Source of the DNA: Oscillospiraceae bacterium
GTDB lineage: Bacteria > Bacillota > Clostridia > Oscillospirales > Oscillospiraceae
Direction: 5' to 3'
Assembly: GCA_020025275.1 (NCBI GenBank)
Contig: JAHHSI010000015.1
Location: forward strand, 1 to 49,321
DNA: 49,321 nucleotides
Below the pieces are notes generated by a model that worked only from the letters and a program-made list of their open reading frames with translations, was not told where the DNA came from and ran no database searches. Made by a program: the position numbers and the translations under genes. Positions 17,405 through 25,955 of the stretch are shown one piece after another (positions within the stretch are counted from its first letter, which is position 1; the number at the start of each line of letters is the position of its first letter).

Positions 17405-18760
17405 ATGGCAACCCTTCTTCTGAAAAACATCGCTTCGCTGGTCACCTGTGACGATCAGGATCGCATCTTGCATGATGTCGACCTGCTCTGTGAGGACGGC
17501 TTCATCGCCAAGATCGGCCCGCAGCTCATCTGCGAGGCCGACGAGGTTCTGGATTGTCGCCATATGCTGTGCTATCCCGGCCTCATCAATACCCACCACC
17601 ACCTCTATCAGGTGTTTTCCCGCAACCTTCCGCAGGTGCAGAATCTGGAGCTGTTCGACTGGCTGCGAACCCTCTACGAGATTTGGAAAAATCTGGACAG
17701 CGAGGTGATCCGACTCAGTTCACTGACCGGCATGGCTGAACTGATGAAGCACGGCTGCACCACCTGCTTTGACCACCACTATGTCTTTCCTGCTCATGCC
17801 GGAGATCTTCTATCTGCACAGTTTGAGGCCGCCGATGCTCTGGGCATCCGCATGTATGCCTCCCGCGGAAGCATGGATCTTTCGAAAAAGGACGGCGGAC
17901 TGCCGCCGGACAGCGTGGTACAGACCGTAGATGAAATCATGAAGGATAGTGCCCGCCTCATTGAACAGTGGCACGATCCCTGCCGGGGCGCCATGCACCG
18001 CATCGCACTGGCCCCTTGCTCTCCCTTTTCTGTCTCTGCCGAGCTCCTGCGCCAGAGCGCCCTTCTGGCCCGCCAATACGGTGTCCGCCTTCACACGCAC
18101 CTGTGCGAGACGAAGGATGAGGAAGCCTTCATGCTGCAGCGGGAGGGTGTCCGTCCGTTGGAGTATATGGAGCGCCTTGGCTGGACGGGCAAGGACGTGT
18201 GGTTCGCCCACGGCATCCACTTCAACGATGAAGAACTGCGGGTTCTGGCCCATACCGGCACAGGCGTCGCCCACTGTCCCATCTCCAATATGAAGCTGTC
18301 CTCCGGCGTTGCCCGCGTCCCGGAGATGCTGCGCATGGGGATTCCTGTGGGGCTGGCTGTGGACGGCAGTGCCTCCAACGACGGTTCCAGCCTGATGGAG
18401 GAGATACGGGTGGCCTATCTGCTCCACCGTCTCCATGCCAGCGCAGACGCCCCCTCCGGATACGAGATCTTGAAGATGGCCACCCGTGGCAGCGCACGGC
18501 TGCTGGGGCGGGACGACATCGGCGCTCTGGCCGTCGGGTACTGTGCCGATCTCTTTATGATCGACGAGCGCCGGCTGGAACTGGTGGGCGCTGCGTTTGA
18601 TCCCGCCTCCGTCTTGGCCACCGTCGGCGTCCGTCAAGCGGTGGACTATACCATTGTCCACGGAAAAATCGTCGTGCGGGACGGCCATCTCGTACAGGTG
18701 GATGAGGCGCGTGTGGCTGCGGCAGCGCAGGAAACGTGCCGGCGGTATCTGGAAATGTGA
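17405..18760 (+). CDS. 8-oxoguanine deaminase (SsnA/AtzB-like amidohydrolase)
   Basis: A 451-residue zinc amidohydrolase. Metal ligands are in INTHHHLYQ (H64, H66), HTHLCET (H230, H232), AHGIHF (H269) and AVDGSASND (D320). The VFSRNLPQVQNLELFDWL segment and overall layout match the 8-oxoguanine deaminase/hydroxyatrazine hydrolase group better than E. coli SsnA. The 8-oxoguanine reaction gives urate and ammonia, which would feed the ureide pathway encoded by ygeY/ygeW. GGAGG precedes the ATG. It sits directly behind the nucleoside importer. Isoguanine or a related purine is an alternative substrate. Confidence 0.78.
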   Translation: MATLLLKNIASLVTCDDQDRILHDVDLLCEDGFIAKIGPQLICEADEVLDCRHMLCYPGLINTHHHLYQVFSRNLPQVQNLELFDWLRTLYEIWKNLDSEVIRLSSLTGMAELMKHGCTTCFDHHYVFPAHAGDLLSAQFEAADALGIRMYASRGSMDLSKKDGGLPPDSVVQTVDEIMKDSARLIEQWHDPCRGAMHRIALAPCSPFSVSAELLRQSALLARQYGVRLHTHLCETKDEEAFMLQREGVRPLEYMERLGWTGKDVWFAHGIHFNDEELRVLAHTGTGVAHCPISNMKLSSGVARVPEMLRMGIPVGLAVDGSASNDGSSLMEEIRVAYLLHRLHASADAPSGYEILKMATRGSARLLGRDDIGALAVGYCADLFMIDERRLELVGAAFDPASVLATVGVRQAVDYTIVHGKIVVRDGHLVQVDEARVAAAAQETCRRYLEM

Positions 18761-18767
18761 GGACACC

Positions 18768-19298
18768 ATGGGACTGTCGATTCTTTTCGGGGACATCACC
18801 CAATGCCCTGCCGACGCCATCGTCAATGCCGCCAAGCCCTCCCTGCTGGGCGGCTCCGGTGTAGACGGCGCCATCCATCGTGCTGCAGGGCCGGAACTTC
18901 TGGCCGAGTGCCGCACGTTGGGCGGCTGTCTGCCGGGGGAGGCAAAACTGACCAAGGCGTACCGCCTTCCCGCCCGCTATGTGATCCACACCCCCGGCCC
19001 CGTATGGCAGGGCGGCCATCACAGCGAGGCCGCCGTACTCTCCTCCTGCTATCGCTCTGCCCTGACTCTGGCCGTGGAACACGGCTGCCGCAGCATTGCC
19101 TTTCCCTCCATCGCCACGGGGATCTACGGATTTCCCCTCCCGCAGGCCGCCCACATCGCCCTGCATACCATCATGGAGTTTCTGTATAGCCATCCCTCCC
19201 TGGATGTCCGCATGGTCTGCTTTGACGAGTCCACACTCCGCGCCTACCAAGTGGACTGGAATATGTTCTATCAGGAGACCAAACCGAAACACGACTGA
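18768..19298 (+). CDS. Macrodomain protein (ADP-ribosyl/O-acetyl-ADP-ribose hydrolase type)
   Basis: A 176-residue single macrodomain. The adenine-binding GDITQ starts at residue 8, followed by VNAAKPSLLGGSGVDGAIH (residues 19-37) with the catalytic Asn and diphosphate loop, then GEAKLT and PSIATGIYGFP. This is the YmdB/MacroD layout, which removes ADP-ribose from proteins or deacetylates O-acetyl-ADP-ribose. The ATG is seven bases after the deaminase stop with GAGG upstream, so the two are co-translated. Why it is paired with a purine deaminase is unknown; nucleotide scavenging is one idea. Confidence 0.88.
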   Translation: MGLSILFGDITQCPADAIVNAAKPSLLGGSGVDGAIHRAAGPELLAECRTLGGCLPGEAKLTKAYRLPARYVIHTPGPVWQGGHHSEAAVLSSCYRSALTLAVEHGCRSIAFPSIATGIYGFPLPQAAHIALHTIMEFLYSHPSLDVRMVCFDESTLRAYQVDWNMFYQETKPKHD

Positions 19299-19325
19299 AA
19301 AAGCCGCCCAGAAGGGCGGCTTTTT
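19298..19325. terminator. Bidirectional terminator
   Basis: A 12-bp stem (19298-19309 with 19314-19325) with A and T runs on both sides. It separates the rightward macrodomain gene from the leftward end of the pyrimidine operon. Confidence 0.9.
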
Positions 19326-19350
19326 CATATCACTGATTCTTTGAAGAGCG

Positions 19351-19767
19351 TTATTTGGCCTTGGCCTCGCAGTACATACAGCGATAGACGCCCTTCTCCT
19401 CATCAGAGAGCAGGAACACCTGCTCCAATTCCTGCTCCGTGGAGGTGATGCAGCGGGGATTGGCACACTTGAGCACATTCACCAGCCGCTTGGGCTGGGA
19501 GAGGGTCTTTTTCTCGTGGAGTTCACCGTTCTTCACCACGTTCACCGTGGCGCCGGGGTCCACATAGGCAATGATGTCATAGTCGATGTCCAGCTCTGCG
19601 CCGATCTTGATGATGTCCTTACTGCCCATCTTCTCGCTCACGGCGTTCTGGATCAGTGCCACCGGGCATTCCAGCCGGTCCAGCCCCAGCAGATGGTACA
19701 GCTTCAGACTGGTACCTGCCGTCAGGTGGTCGATCACCACTCCGTTCTGAATAGGTTCGATTCTCAT
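19351..19767 (-). CDS. pyrI: Aspartate carbamoyltransferase regulatory chain
   Basis: A 138-residue protein. An N-terminal allosteric nucleotide-binding domain (EPIQNGVVIDHL, GTSLKLYHLL) is followed by a zinc domain with CANPRC and CMYC as the four ligands. It assembles with PyrB and gives feedback control by CTP/ATP. Its ATG overlaps the pyrB stop by four bases. It is the last gene of the pyrimidine operon. Confidence 0.93.
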   Translation of the reverse strand: MRIEPIQNGVVIDHLTAGTSLKLYHLLGLDRLECPVALIQNAVSEKMGSKDIIKIGAELDIDYDIIAYVDPGATVNVVKNGELHEKKTLSQPKRLVNVLKCANPRCITSTEQELEQVFLLSDEEKGVYRCMYCEAKAK

Positions 19768-20681
19768 GCTTCTACCTCCAACAGCTTCAAAATAAGGGCC
19801 ATACGCATATATTTGCCGTTGAGCACCTGCTTGAAGTAGCAGGCGCGGGGGTCATCATCGATGGCCACGCTGATCTCGTTGACACGGGGCAGCGGATGCA
19901 GGATGTTCATATCCGGCTTGGCATTCTTCAGCTTTTGCGGTGTCAGAATGTAGCTGTCCTTCAAGCGGAGGTAGTCCTCCTCGTTGAAAAACCGCTCCCG
20001 CTGTACACGGGTCATATAGAGCACATCCAGAGACGGCATGGCGCTCTCCAGATCCGTCGTTTCCTCATAGGGGACGTGATACTTCTCCAGCACATCGTGT
20101 TTGACATAGCTGGGCAGCATCAGCTCCTCGGGAGAGATCAGCACGAAGCGCACCCCGGTATAACGGGACATGGCCTGAATGAGGGAGTGAACGGTGCGCC
20201 CGAACTTCAAGTCGCCGCACAGGCCGATGGTCAGATCCTGCAGCCGTCCCTTTTCACGGTGGATGGTCAGCAGGTCGGCCAATGTCTGGGTCGGATGATT
20301 ATGTCCGCCGTCGCCGGCATTGATGACCGGGATTGAGGCGTTGATGGCCGCCACCTGCGGAGCGCCCTCTTTGGGGTGGCGCATGGCGATGATGTCGGCG
20401 TAGCAGGAGACCACCTTGGCGGTGTCGGCCACGCTCTCTCCCTTTGAGGCCGAGGAAGAGCCGGCCCCGGCTACACTGAGCACATGGCCGCCCAGCTCAT
20501 ACATGGCCGCCTCAAAGCTCAGACGAGTCCGGGTCGAGGGCTCAAAAAACAACGTTGCCAGCTTTTTGCCGTCACATACGTGGGCAAAATGGGCCGGATC
20601 TTCGATGATCCGATACGCCGTCCGGATCAGTTCCTCGATTTCCTGCACGGAGAGGTCTGTAATGCTAATTAAGTTTCTCAT
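19764..20681 (-). CDS. pyrB: Aspartate carbamoyltransferase catalytic chain
   Basis: A 305-residue transcarbamylase making N-carbamoyl-aspartate from carbamoyl phosphate and aspartate, the committed step of pyrimidine synthesis. The carbamoyl-phosphate loop STRTR is at residues 49-53 in FFEPSTRTRLSFE, with HPTQTLADLL and HPLPRVNEI further on. The ribosome site is modest (GGGTGAC) and appears to lie at the end of the GC-rich insert that separates it from pyrD. Confidence 0.95.
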   Translation of the reverse strand: MRNLISITDLSVQEIEELIRTAYRIIEDPAHFAHVCDGKKLATLFFEPSTRTRLSFEAAMYELGGHVLSVAGAGSSSASKGESVADTAKVVSCYADIIAMRHPKEGAPQVAAINASIPVINAGDGGHNHPTQTLADLLTIHREKGRLQDLTIGLCGDLKFGRTVHSLIQAMSRYTGVRFVLISPEELMLPSYVKHDVLEKYHVPYEETTDLESAMPSLDVLYMTRVQRERFFNEEDYLRLKDSYILTPQKLKNAKPDMNILHPLPRVNEISVAIDDDPRACYFKQVLNGKYMRMALILKLLEVEA

Positions 20682-20689
20682 TTTGTCAC

Positions 20690-21066
20690 CCAGCTTTCAT
20701 CACAAGAATTATTACGAAAGGCGAGCAGCTCCTCTGCTTCGCCCTCGGCCATGCAGCCGCCTGCGGCGGCCGCATCGACTACGATGTAACATGGATCCAT
20801 GCGGTTCCGTATACGCCGCCCCCGAACTCCCCTGCGGGCGGTCATTCCCTGCCTGCATCTCGGCGGGCAGCGTCACCGCTCCCCTTTCTCGATCCTTGGT
20901 CGTATGCGTCCCGCCGGAGCCGTCCGGCAACGGCACGTATGGTCGCCGGTGGGAGCTTTGCTTCCGAAGAAAAGATCTCTCAGGGCAAATCACGGCGCTA
21001 ATGCGCGGGCGCAGACTTGCCGTTTTCCTGTCCGGTGCCCTCGCTCGCCGCAGTGGTCCGGCAGCC
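20690..21066 (-). repeat. GC-rich non-coding insert inside the pyr operon, possible dispersed repeat
   Basis: About 377 bases between pyrD and pyrB, where all other gaps in this operon are under 45 bases. It has several stem-loop candidates, including one at 20721-20742 (GCGAGCAG with CTGCTTCGC) and one around 20754-20772. A 93-residue frame (20993-20712) has no ribosome site and a very Arg/Gly-rich, unprotein-like composition. Similar hypothetical small proteins recur in related genomes as I recall them, suggesting an interspersed element. No second copy is in the window. Confidence 0.4.
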
Positions 21067-21984
21067 TCACCGATGGGCCGCGCCAGTGATCTCCTGCAAG
21101 GAGGTGATCCCGTATTGCGCCATAACAGCGGGCAGCTGCTCGATTATTTTCTTGCAGATCAAGGGATCGCGCAGATTGGCCGCGCCGATCCCCACTGCGG
21201 TCGCTCCAGCCATCATCATCTCGATGACATCCTGGGCCGAGGATACGCCGCCCATCCCCACGATGGGAACGGACACCGCCTCATAGACCTGCCAGACCAT
21301 CCGCAGCGCCACCGGAAAAATGGCACTGCCGGAAAAACCGCCCATGGTATTGGCGATGATCGGCCGGCGGCGCTTCAGATCCAGACGCATCCCCAGCATC
21401 GTATTGATGAGGCTCAAGCCGTCGGCTCCCGCCTCCTCACAGGCCCGGGCAATGGCGGTAATATCGGTGACGTTGGGCGAGAGCTTCATAATCACCGGCT
21501 TATCCCCCGCCACGGCCTTGACCGCCCGCGTGACCTCCGCCGCATTCTCCGGCTGCGTACCGAAGGCCAGCCCGCCGCAGCGTACGTTGGGGCAGCTGAT
21601 GTTGACCTCCAACCAGCCCACCTGAGGGCTTTTGGCCAGTTTTTCCGCCACCAGTACATACTCTTCCACGGAGCTGCCGCAGACATTCGCCATCACGGGC
21701 TTAGAAAAGCATTGGGCCAGCTTCGGCAGTTCCTCCGCCAGAACGGCGTCCACGCCGGGATTCTGCAGTCCCACCGCATTGATCATCCCGGCAGGACAAT
21801 CCGCAATGCGCGGCGTAGGGTTCCCAAACCGCGGCTCGCCGGTGGTGCCCTTGAAGGAAAACGTCCCCAGCAAATTGATGTCGTAGATCTCCGCAAATTC
21901 GTAGCCGTAGCCGAACGTGCCGCTGGCCGGAATGAGGGGATTCTCCAGCGGGAGCCCACACAGCTCCACCTTTGTATTTACCAT
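21067..21984 (-). CDS. pyrD: Dihydroorotate dehydrogenase B, catalytic subunit
   Basis: A 305-residue class 1B flavoprotein oxidising dihydroorotate to orotate and passing electrons to PyrK and NAD+. Characteristic stretches are NPLIPASGTFGYG, the active-site NISCPNV with catalytic Cys, MKLSPNVTDI, and the FMN phosphate site MGGVSSAQD. It overlaps the end of pyrK by seven bases. GGAGGAG precedes the ATG inside pyrK. Confidence 0.94.
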   Translation of the reverse strand: MVNTKVELCGLPLENPLIPASGTFGYGYEFAEIYDINLLGTFSFKGTTGEPRFGNPTPRIADCPAGMINAVGLQNPGVDAVLAEELPKLAQCFSKPVMANVCGSSVEEYVLVAEKLAKSPQVGWLEVNISCPNVRCGGLAFGTQPENAAEVTRAVKAVAGDKPVIMKLSPNVTDITAIARACEEAGADGLSLINTMLGMRLDLKRRRPIIANTMGGFSGSAIFPVALRMVWQVYEAVSVPIVGMGGVSSAQDVIEMMMAGATAVGIGAANLRDPLICKKIIEQLPAVMAQYGITSLQEITGAAHR

Positions 21985-22712
21985 ACGATCTCCTCCTTTT
22001 CCAGTACCGGGCCATCCTTACAGATGCGCTTGCTGCCATACTTCGTCTTGCATGTACAGCCCATGCAGGCGCCGAAGCCGCAGCCCATCCGCTCTTCAAA
22101 GCTGAACTGGCCGGACGTCTTTGTCACGTTGTAGACGGCTTTGAGCATGGGCTCCGGTCCGCACGTATAAAGATATGTATACCCGTCGATCCCGGCAATC
22201 CCATCCGTGACCAGACCTTTTGTTCCGCAGGAGCCATCCGCCGTGAGCACGTGCACCTCCGCTCCCATGGCCCGAAACTCCTCGGCGAGGAAAATCTCCT
22301 CCTGCGTGTTGTAGCCAAGCACCACCTGTGGTGTCTTTCCCTGCGCCAGCAGCTGCCGGCACAGGAGATAGAGCGGAGGGATTCCCACGCCGCCGCCCAC
22401 CAGCAGCGGACGCGGGCCGGACTTCTCCAATGTATAGCCATTGCCAAGGCCGGTGAGGACGTTGAGTTCCTTGCCCGCCGGATAGGCGGTCATGGCCCTG
22501 GTCCCCTCGCCCAACGCCTTATATATAATTGTCACCACATCTCCTTCCAAATCGTTGACGGAGATGGGCCGGCGCAGGTAGTAGCCATCCAGCAGCAGAT
22601 TGATAAACTGGCCGGGGGCAGTAATGGCCGAGGTATCCCCCTGCAGCCGCATCCGATAGACGTCCTTGGCGATCTGCTGATTTTCAAGGATCGTCAGATT
22701 TGTCTCTTTCAT
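21978..22712 (-). CDS. pyrK: Dihydroorotate dehydrogenase B, electron-transfer subunit
   Basis: A 244-residue iron-sulfur flavoprotein. An N-terminal FAD barrel carries RRPISVND, the central NAD-binding domain has VGGGVGIPPLY, and the C-terminal [2Fe-2S] motif CGFGACMGCTC begins at C211. It couples PyrD to NAD+. Its ATG overlaps the carB stop by four bases. In related bacteria PyrK defines the NAD-linked type 1B enzyme. Confidence 0.94.
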   Translation of the reverse strand: MKETNLTILENQQIAKDVYRMRLQGDTSAITAPGQFINLLLDGYYLRRPISVNDLEGDVVTIIYKALGEGTRAMTAYPAGKELNVLTGLGNGYTLEKSGPRPLLVGGGVGIPPLYLLCRQLLAQGKTPQVVLGYNTQEEIFLAEEFRAMGAEVHVLTADGSCGTKGLVTDGIAGIDGYTYLYTCGPEPMLKAVYNVTKTSGQFSFEERMGCGFGACMGCTCKTKYGSKRICKDGPVLEKEEIVW

Positions 22713-25700
22713 ACCCGCTCTCCTGCGTCAATGGTGGAGATGGTCAGCGTGGTCTCCTCCAGTACGTCCAGCAGCACCCGCACCGTATCCAGTGACGTAA
22801 ACAGCGGCACATCGTTCTCCACGGACAAACGGCGGATCAGGTAGCCGTCGTGTGCCTTGTTGGAATCAGATCCGATTTCCCGGCTGTTGATCACATAGGC
22901 GATATGGCCCTGCCGCAGTGCACCGGGAATATCCTCCTCGTTCTCACTGATCTTGCAGCGCACCCGGGTGCGGATCCCGTTCTCTTTGAGGAAGCGTGCC
23001 GTCCCCTCGGTGGCCTCGATGTTGAACCCCAGATTGTAGAAACGGCGGATCAGCGGCAGAGCCTCTTCCTTGTTCTCATCTGCAATGGTGGCCAACACCG
23101 TGCCGTAGTTTTGCAGGCGCATTCCGGATGCCTGCAGCGCCTTATAGAGTGCACGATAGAATGTATCATCATAGCCAATGGCCTCACCGGTGGACTTCAT
23201 CTCCGGAGAGAGGTAGGTATCCAGCCCGCGGATCTTGGCAAAGGAGAACACGGGGGCCTTGACGAACCAACGCTTCTTCTCTGCAGGATAGATGTCGAAA
23301 ATTCCCTGCTCCTTCAGAGTCTTGCCCAGAATGACATTGGTAGCGATGTCGGCAAGACTGTAGCCGGTGGCTTTGCTGAGGAAGGGCACGGTACGGGAGG
23401 AGCGGGGGTTCACCTCAATGATGTACACCTTCTCATCCTGATCCACGATGAACTGGATGTTGTAGAGGCCCACGATCCCCAGTCCGAGGCCCAGCTTCTT
23501 GGCATAGGTCAGGATCGTCCCCTTCACCTTGTCAGAGATACTGAAGGGCGGATAGACACTGATCGAGTCGCCGGAGTGGACGCCCGTGCGCTCTACCAGC
23601 TCCATGATTCCGGGAACAAAGACGTCCCGGCCATCGCAGATGGCATCCACTTCTACTTCCTTACCCATAATGTAGTGGTCCACCAGCACTGGCTTGTCCT
23701 CGTCGATCTCCACAGCGGTCTTGAGATACTGCCGCAGCTGCTCCTCGCTGTTGACAATGCGCATGGCACGGCCGCCCAACACGAAGCTGGGACGGACCAG
23801 CACCGGATAGCCCACATCCTCCGCCGCACGGATCCCGTCCTCAATATTGGTCACAGCATGTCCGGCCGACTGGGGGATGTCCAGACGGTGCAGGATCTTT
23901 TCAAACTTGTCACGGTCCTCGGCGTTCTCAATGGCCTCCACGTTGGTGCCGATGATGTTCACGCCGCGCTCCAGCAGCGGCGCCGCAAGATTGATGGCCG
24001 TCTGGCCGCCCAGAGAGGCGATCACATCCAGCGCATTCTCATAGAGGAGAATGTTCATCACGTCCTCCGGTGTCAGCGGCTCGAAGTACAGCTTGTCCGC
24101 CGTGGTGTAATCGGTGGAGACCGTCTCGGGGTTATTGTTGATGATGATGGCCTCATAGCCGGCCTGACGGATGGTGGACACTGCATGGACCGTAGAGTAA
24201 TCGAACTCCACCCCCTGTCCGATGCGGATGGGTCCGGCGCCCAGCACCACCGCCTTTTTCCGGTCGGTCACAATGGACTGATGGCCCTTGCCGCTGCAGA
24301 AGGCGTCCACGTAGCTGGAATAGAAGTACGGGATGTAGGCGTTGGTATGGCAGGTATCCACCATGCGGAAGGCCGGTGTGATCTTATGAGCCAGGCGCAG
24401 CTTCCAGACCTCTGTCTCCGGCATCTCCCAGAGTTCAGCGATGCAGGCATCGGAGAAGCCCAATGTCTTGGCGGCGATCAGCGTCTGCACATCACCCTTC
24501 TTTGCCTGCAGCTCCCGCTCCATGGCCACCATATCCTTGAGCACATCGAGGAACACCTCGGTGATGGCGGTCAGCTCATGGAGCTCGGCCACCGTCATCC
24601 CCAGACGCAGGAGCTGGGCAATGGCGTAGATGTTGTCATAGCGGAATTCTTTGACATAGTCCACCAATTCTTCCCGGGACATATGGTCAAACTTGGCCAT
24701 GCGGAAGTGGTTGACGCCGATCTCCAGACAGCGGACCGCTTTGAGCATCGCCTCGCTCAGCGTTGCGCCGATGCCCATGACCTCACCGGTCGCCTTCATC
24801 TGCGTCCCCAGCTTGTTGTTGGCCGTGGCGAACTTATCAAAGGGGAAGCGGGGCATTTTTGCCACGATATAGTCCAGCTGCGGCTCGAAAGCAGCCGTTG
24901 TATTGGCAATCTGAATCTCCTCCAGCAGCATCCCCACGGCGATCTTGGCGGTGACACGGGCAATAGGATAACCGCTGGCCTTGGACGCCAGTGCAGAGGA
25001 GCGGGACACACGGGGATTCACCTCGATAAGGAAGTACTCGCTGGTCTCCGGATTCAGGGCAAACTGCACGTTGCAGCCGCCTTCGATCTTTAACTCCTGA
25101 ATGATTTTCAATGCGCTGTCGTTGAGCATCTTCCGATCGTGGTCGGAGAGGCTCAGGATCGGAGCCACCACGATGGAGTCACCGGTATGGACGCCCACCG
25201 GGTCCAGATTCTCCATGCCGCAGATGGTAATGGCATGGTCGGCACTATCGCGCATGACCTCAAACTCGATCTCCTTGTAGCCTTTGACGCTCTTCTCTAC
25301 CAGCACCTGATGGACCGGGGAGAGATGGAACGCATGGGTTCCCACTTCCCGCAGTTCCTCGGGGCTGTATGCAAAGCCGCCGCCGGTACCGCCCAGTGTA
25401 AAGGCGGGGCGCAGCACCACCGGATAGCCGATCTCCTCGGCTGCCCCCAGCGCCTCGTCCAGAGAATAGGTGATGCGGGAGGGGATCACCGGTTCGCCGA
25501 TGCGCTGGCACAGTTCTTTGAATAGCTCGCGATCCTCAGCCTCCTCAATGCTTTTGGAGGATGTTCCCAGCAGCTCCGTCTGGCACTCGGCCAGAATCCC
25601 CTTTTTCTCCAGCTGCATGGCCAGATTCAGGCCCGTCTGGCCGCCGATGCCGGGGATGATGGCGTCGGGCCGCTCATAGCGCAGGATCCGCGCCACATAT

Positions 25701-25915
25701 TCCAGGGTCAGCGGCTCCATGTACACCTTGTCGGCAATGGTTGTGTCGGTCATGATGGTGGCGGGATTGGAGTTCACCAGCACCACCTCATACCCCTCTT
25801 CTTTCAGCGCAAGACAGGCCTGCGTTCCGGCATAGTCAAACTCTGCCGCCTGTCCGATCACGATGGGGCCGGAGCCGATGATCATGATCTTCTTCAAATC
25901 CGTTCTCTTTGCCAT
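22709..25915 (-). CDS. carB: Carbamoyl-phosphate synthase large subunit
   Basis: A 1068-residue synthetase, full length for the family, with two ATP-grasp halves. The first opens with IMIIGSGPIVIGQAAEFDY and the second, near residue 555, with LGAGPIRIGQGVEFDYS. Both have the GGTGGG or GGRAMR phosphate loops, and the C-terminal MGS-like allosteric domain is present. I used the ATG at 25915 because GGGAGG lies just upstream; an in-frame extension to 25984 has no site. The small glutaminase subunit carA is not adjacent and not in the window, which is unusual. Confidence 0.95.
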   Translation of the reverse strand: MAKRTDLKKIMIIGSGPIVIGQAAEFDYAGTQACLALKEEGYEVVLVNSNPATIMTDTTIADKVYMEPLTLEYVARILRYERPDAIIPGIGGQTGLNLAMQLEKKGILAECQTELLGTSSKSIEEAEDRELFKELCQRIGEPVIPSRITYSLDEALGAAEEIGYPVVLRPAFTLGGTGGGFAYSPEELREVGTHAFHLSPVHQVLVEKSVKGYKEIEFEVMRDSADHAITICGMENLDPVGVHTGDSIVVAPILSLSDHDRKMLNDSALKIIQELKIEGGCNVQFALNPETSEYFLIEVNPRVSRSSALASKASGYPIARVTAKIAVGMLLEEIQIANTTAAFEPQLDYIVAKMPRFPFDKFATANNKLGTQMKATGEVMGIGATLSEAMLKAVRCLEIGVNHFRMAKFDHMSREELVDYVKEFRYDNIYAIAQLLRLGMTVAELHELTAITEVFLDVLKDMVAMERELQAKKGDVQTLIAAKTLGFSDACIAELWEMPETEVWKLRLAHKITPAFRMVDTCHTNAYIPYFYSSYVDAFCSGKGHQSIVTDRKKAVVLGAGPIRIGQGVEFDYSTVHAVSTIRQAGYEAIIINNNPETVSTDYTTADKLYFEPLTPEDVMNILLYENALDVIASLGGQTAINLAAPLLERGVNIIGTNVEAIENAEDRDKFEKILHRLDIPQSAGHAVTNIEDGIRAAEDVGYPVLVRPSFVLGGRAMRIVNSEEQLRQYLKTAVEIDEDKPVLVDHYIMGKEVEVDAICDGRDVFVPGIMELVERTGVHSGDSISVYPPFSISDKVKGTILTYAKKLGLGLGIVGLYNIQFIVDQDEKVYIIEVNPRSSRTVPFLSKATGYSLADIATNVILGKTLKEQGIFDIYPAEKKRWFVKAPVFSFAKIRGLDTYLSPEMKSTGEAIGYDDTFYRALYKALQASGMRLQNYGTVLATIADENKEEALPLIRRFYNLGFNIEATEGTARFLKENGIRTRVRCKISENEEDIPGALRQGHIAYVINSREIGSDSNKAHDGYLIRRLSVENDVPLFTSLDTVRVLLDVLEETTLTISTIDAGERV

Positions 25916-25955
25916 TGCTATATCCTCCCAAATGTTCTTTCTCGTTCCTTGTTCT

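Noticed and set aside
17405..18760. Naming this amidohydrolase SsnA
   Set aside because: The segments around the metal site and VFSRNLPQVQNLELFDWL resemble 8-oxoguanine deaminase and hydroxyatrazine hydrolase more than E. coli SsnA.
20712..20993. A 93-residue minus-strand frame between pyrD and pyrB
   Set aside because: No ribosome site, very Arg/Gly-rich, no family. Treated as part of a non-coding element.
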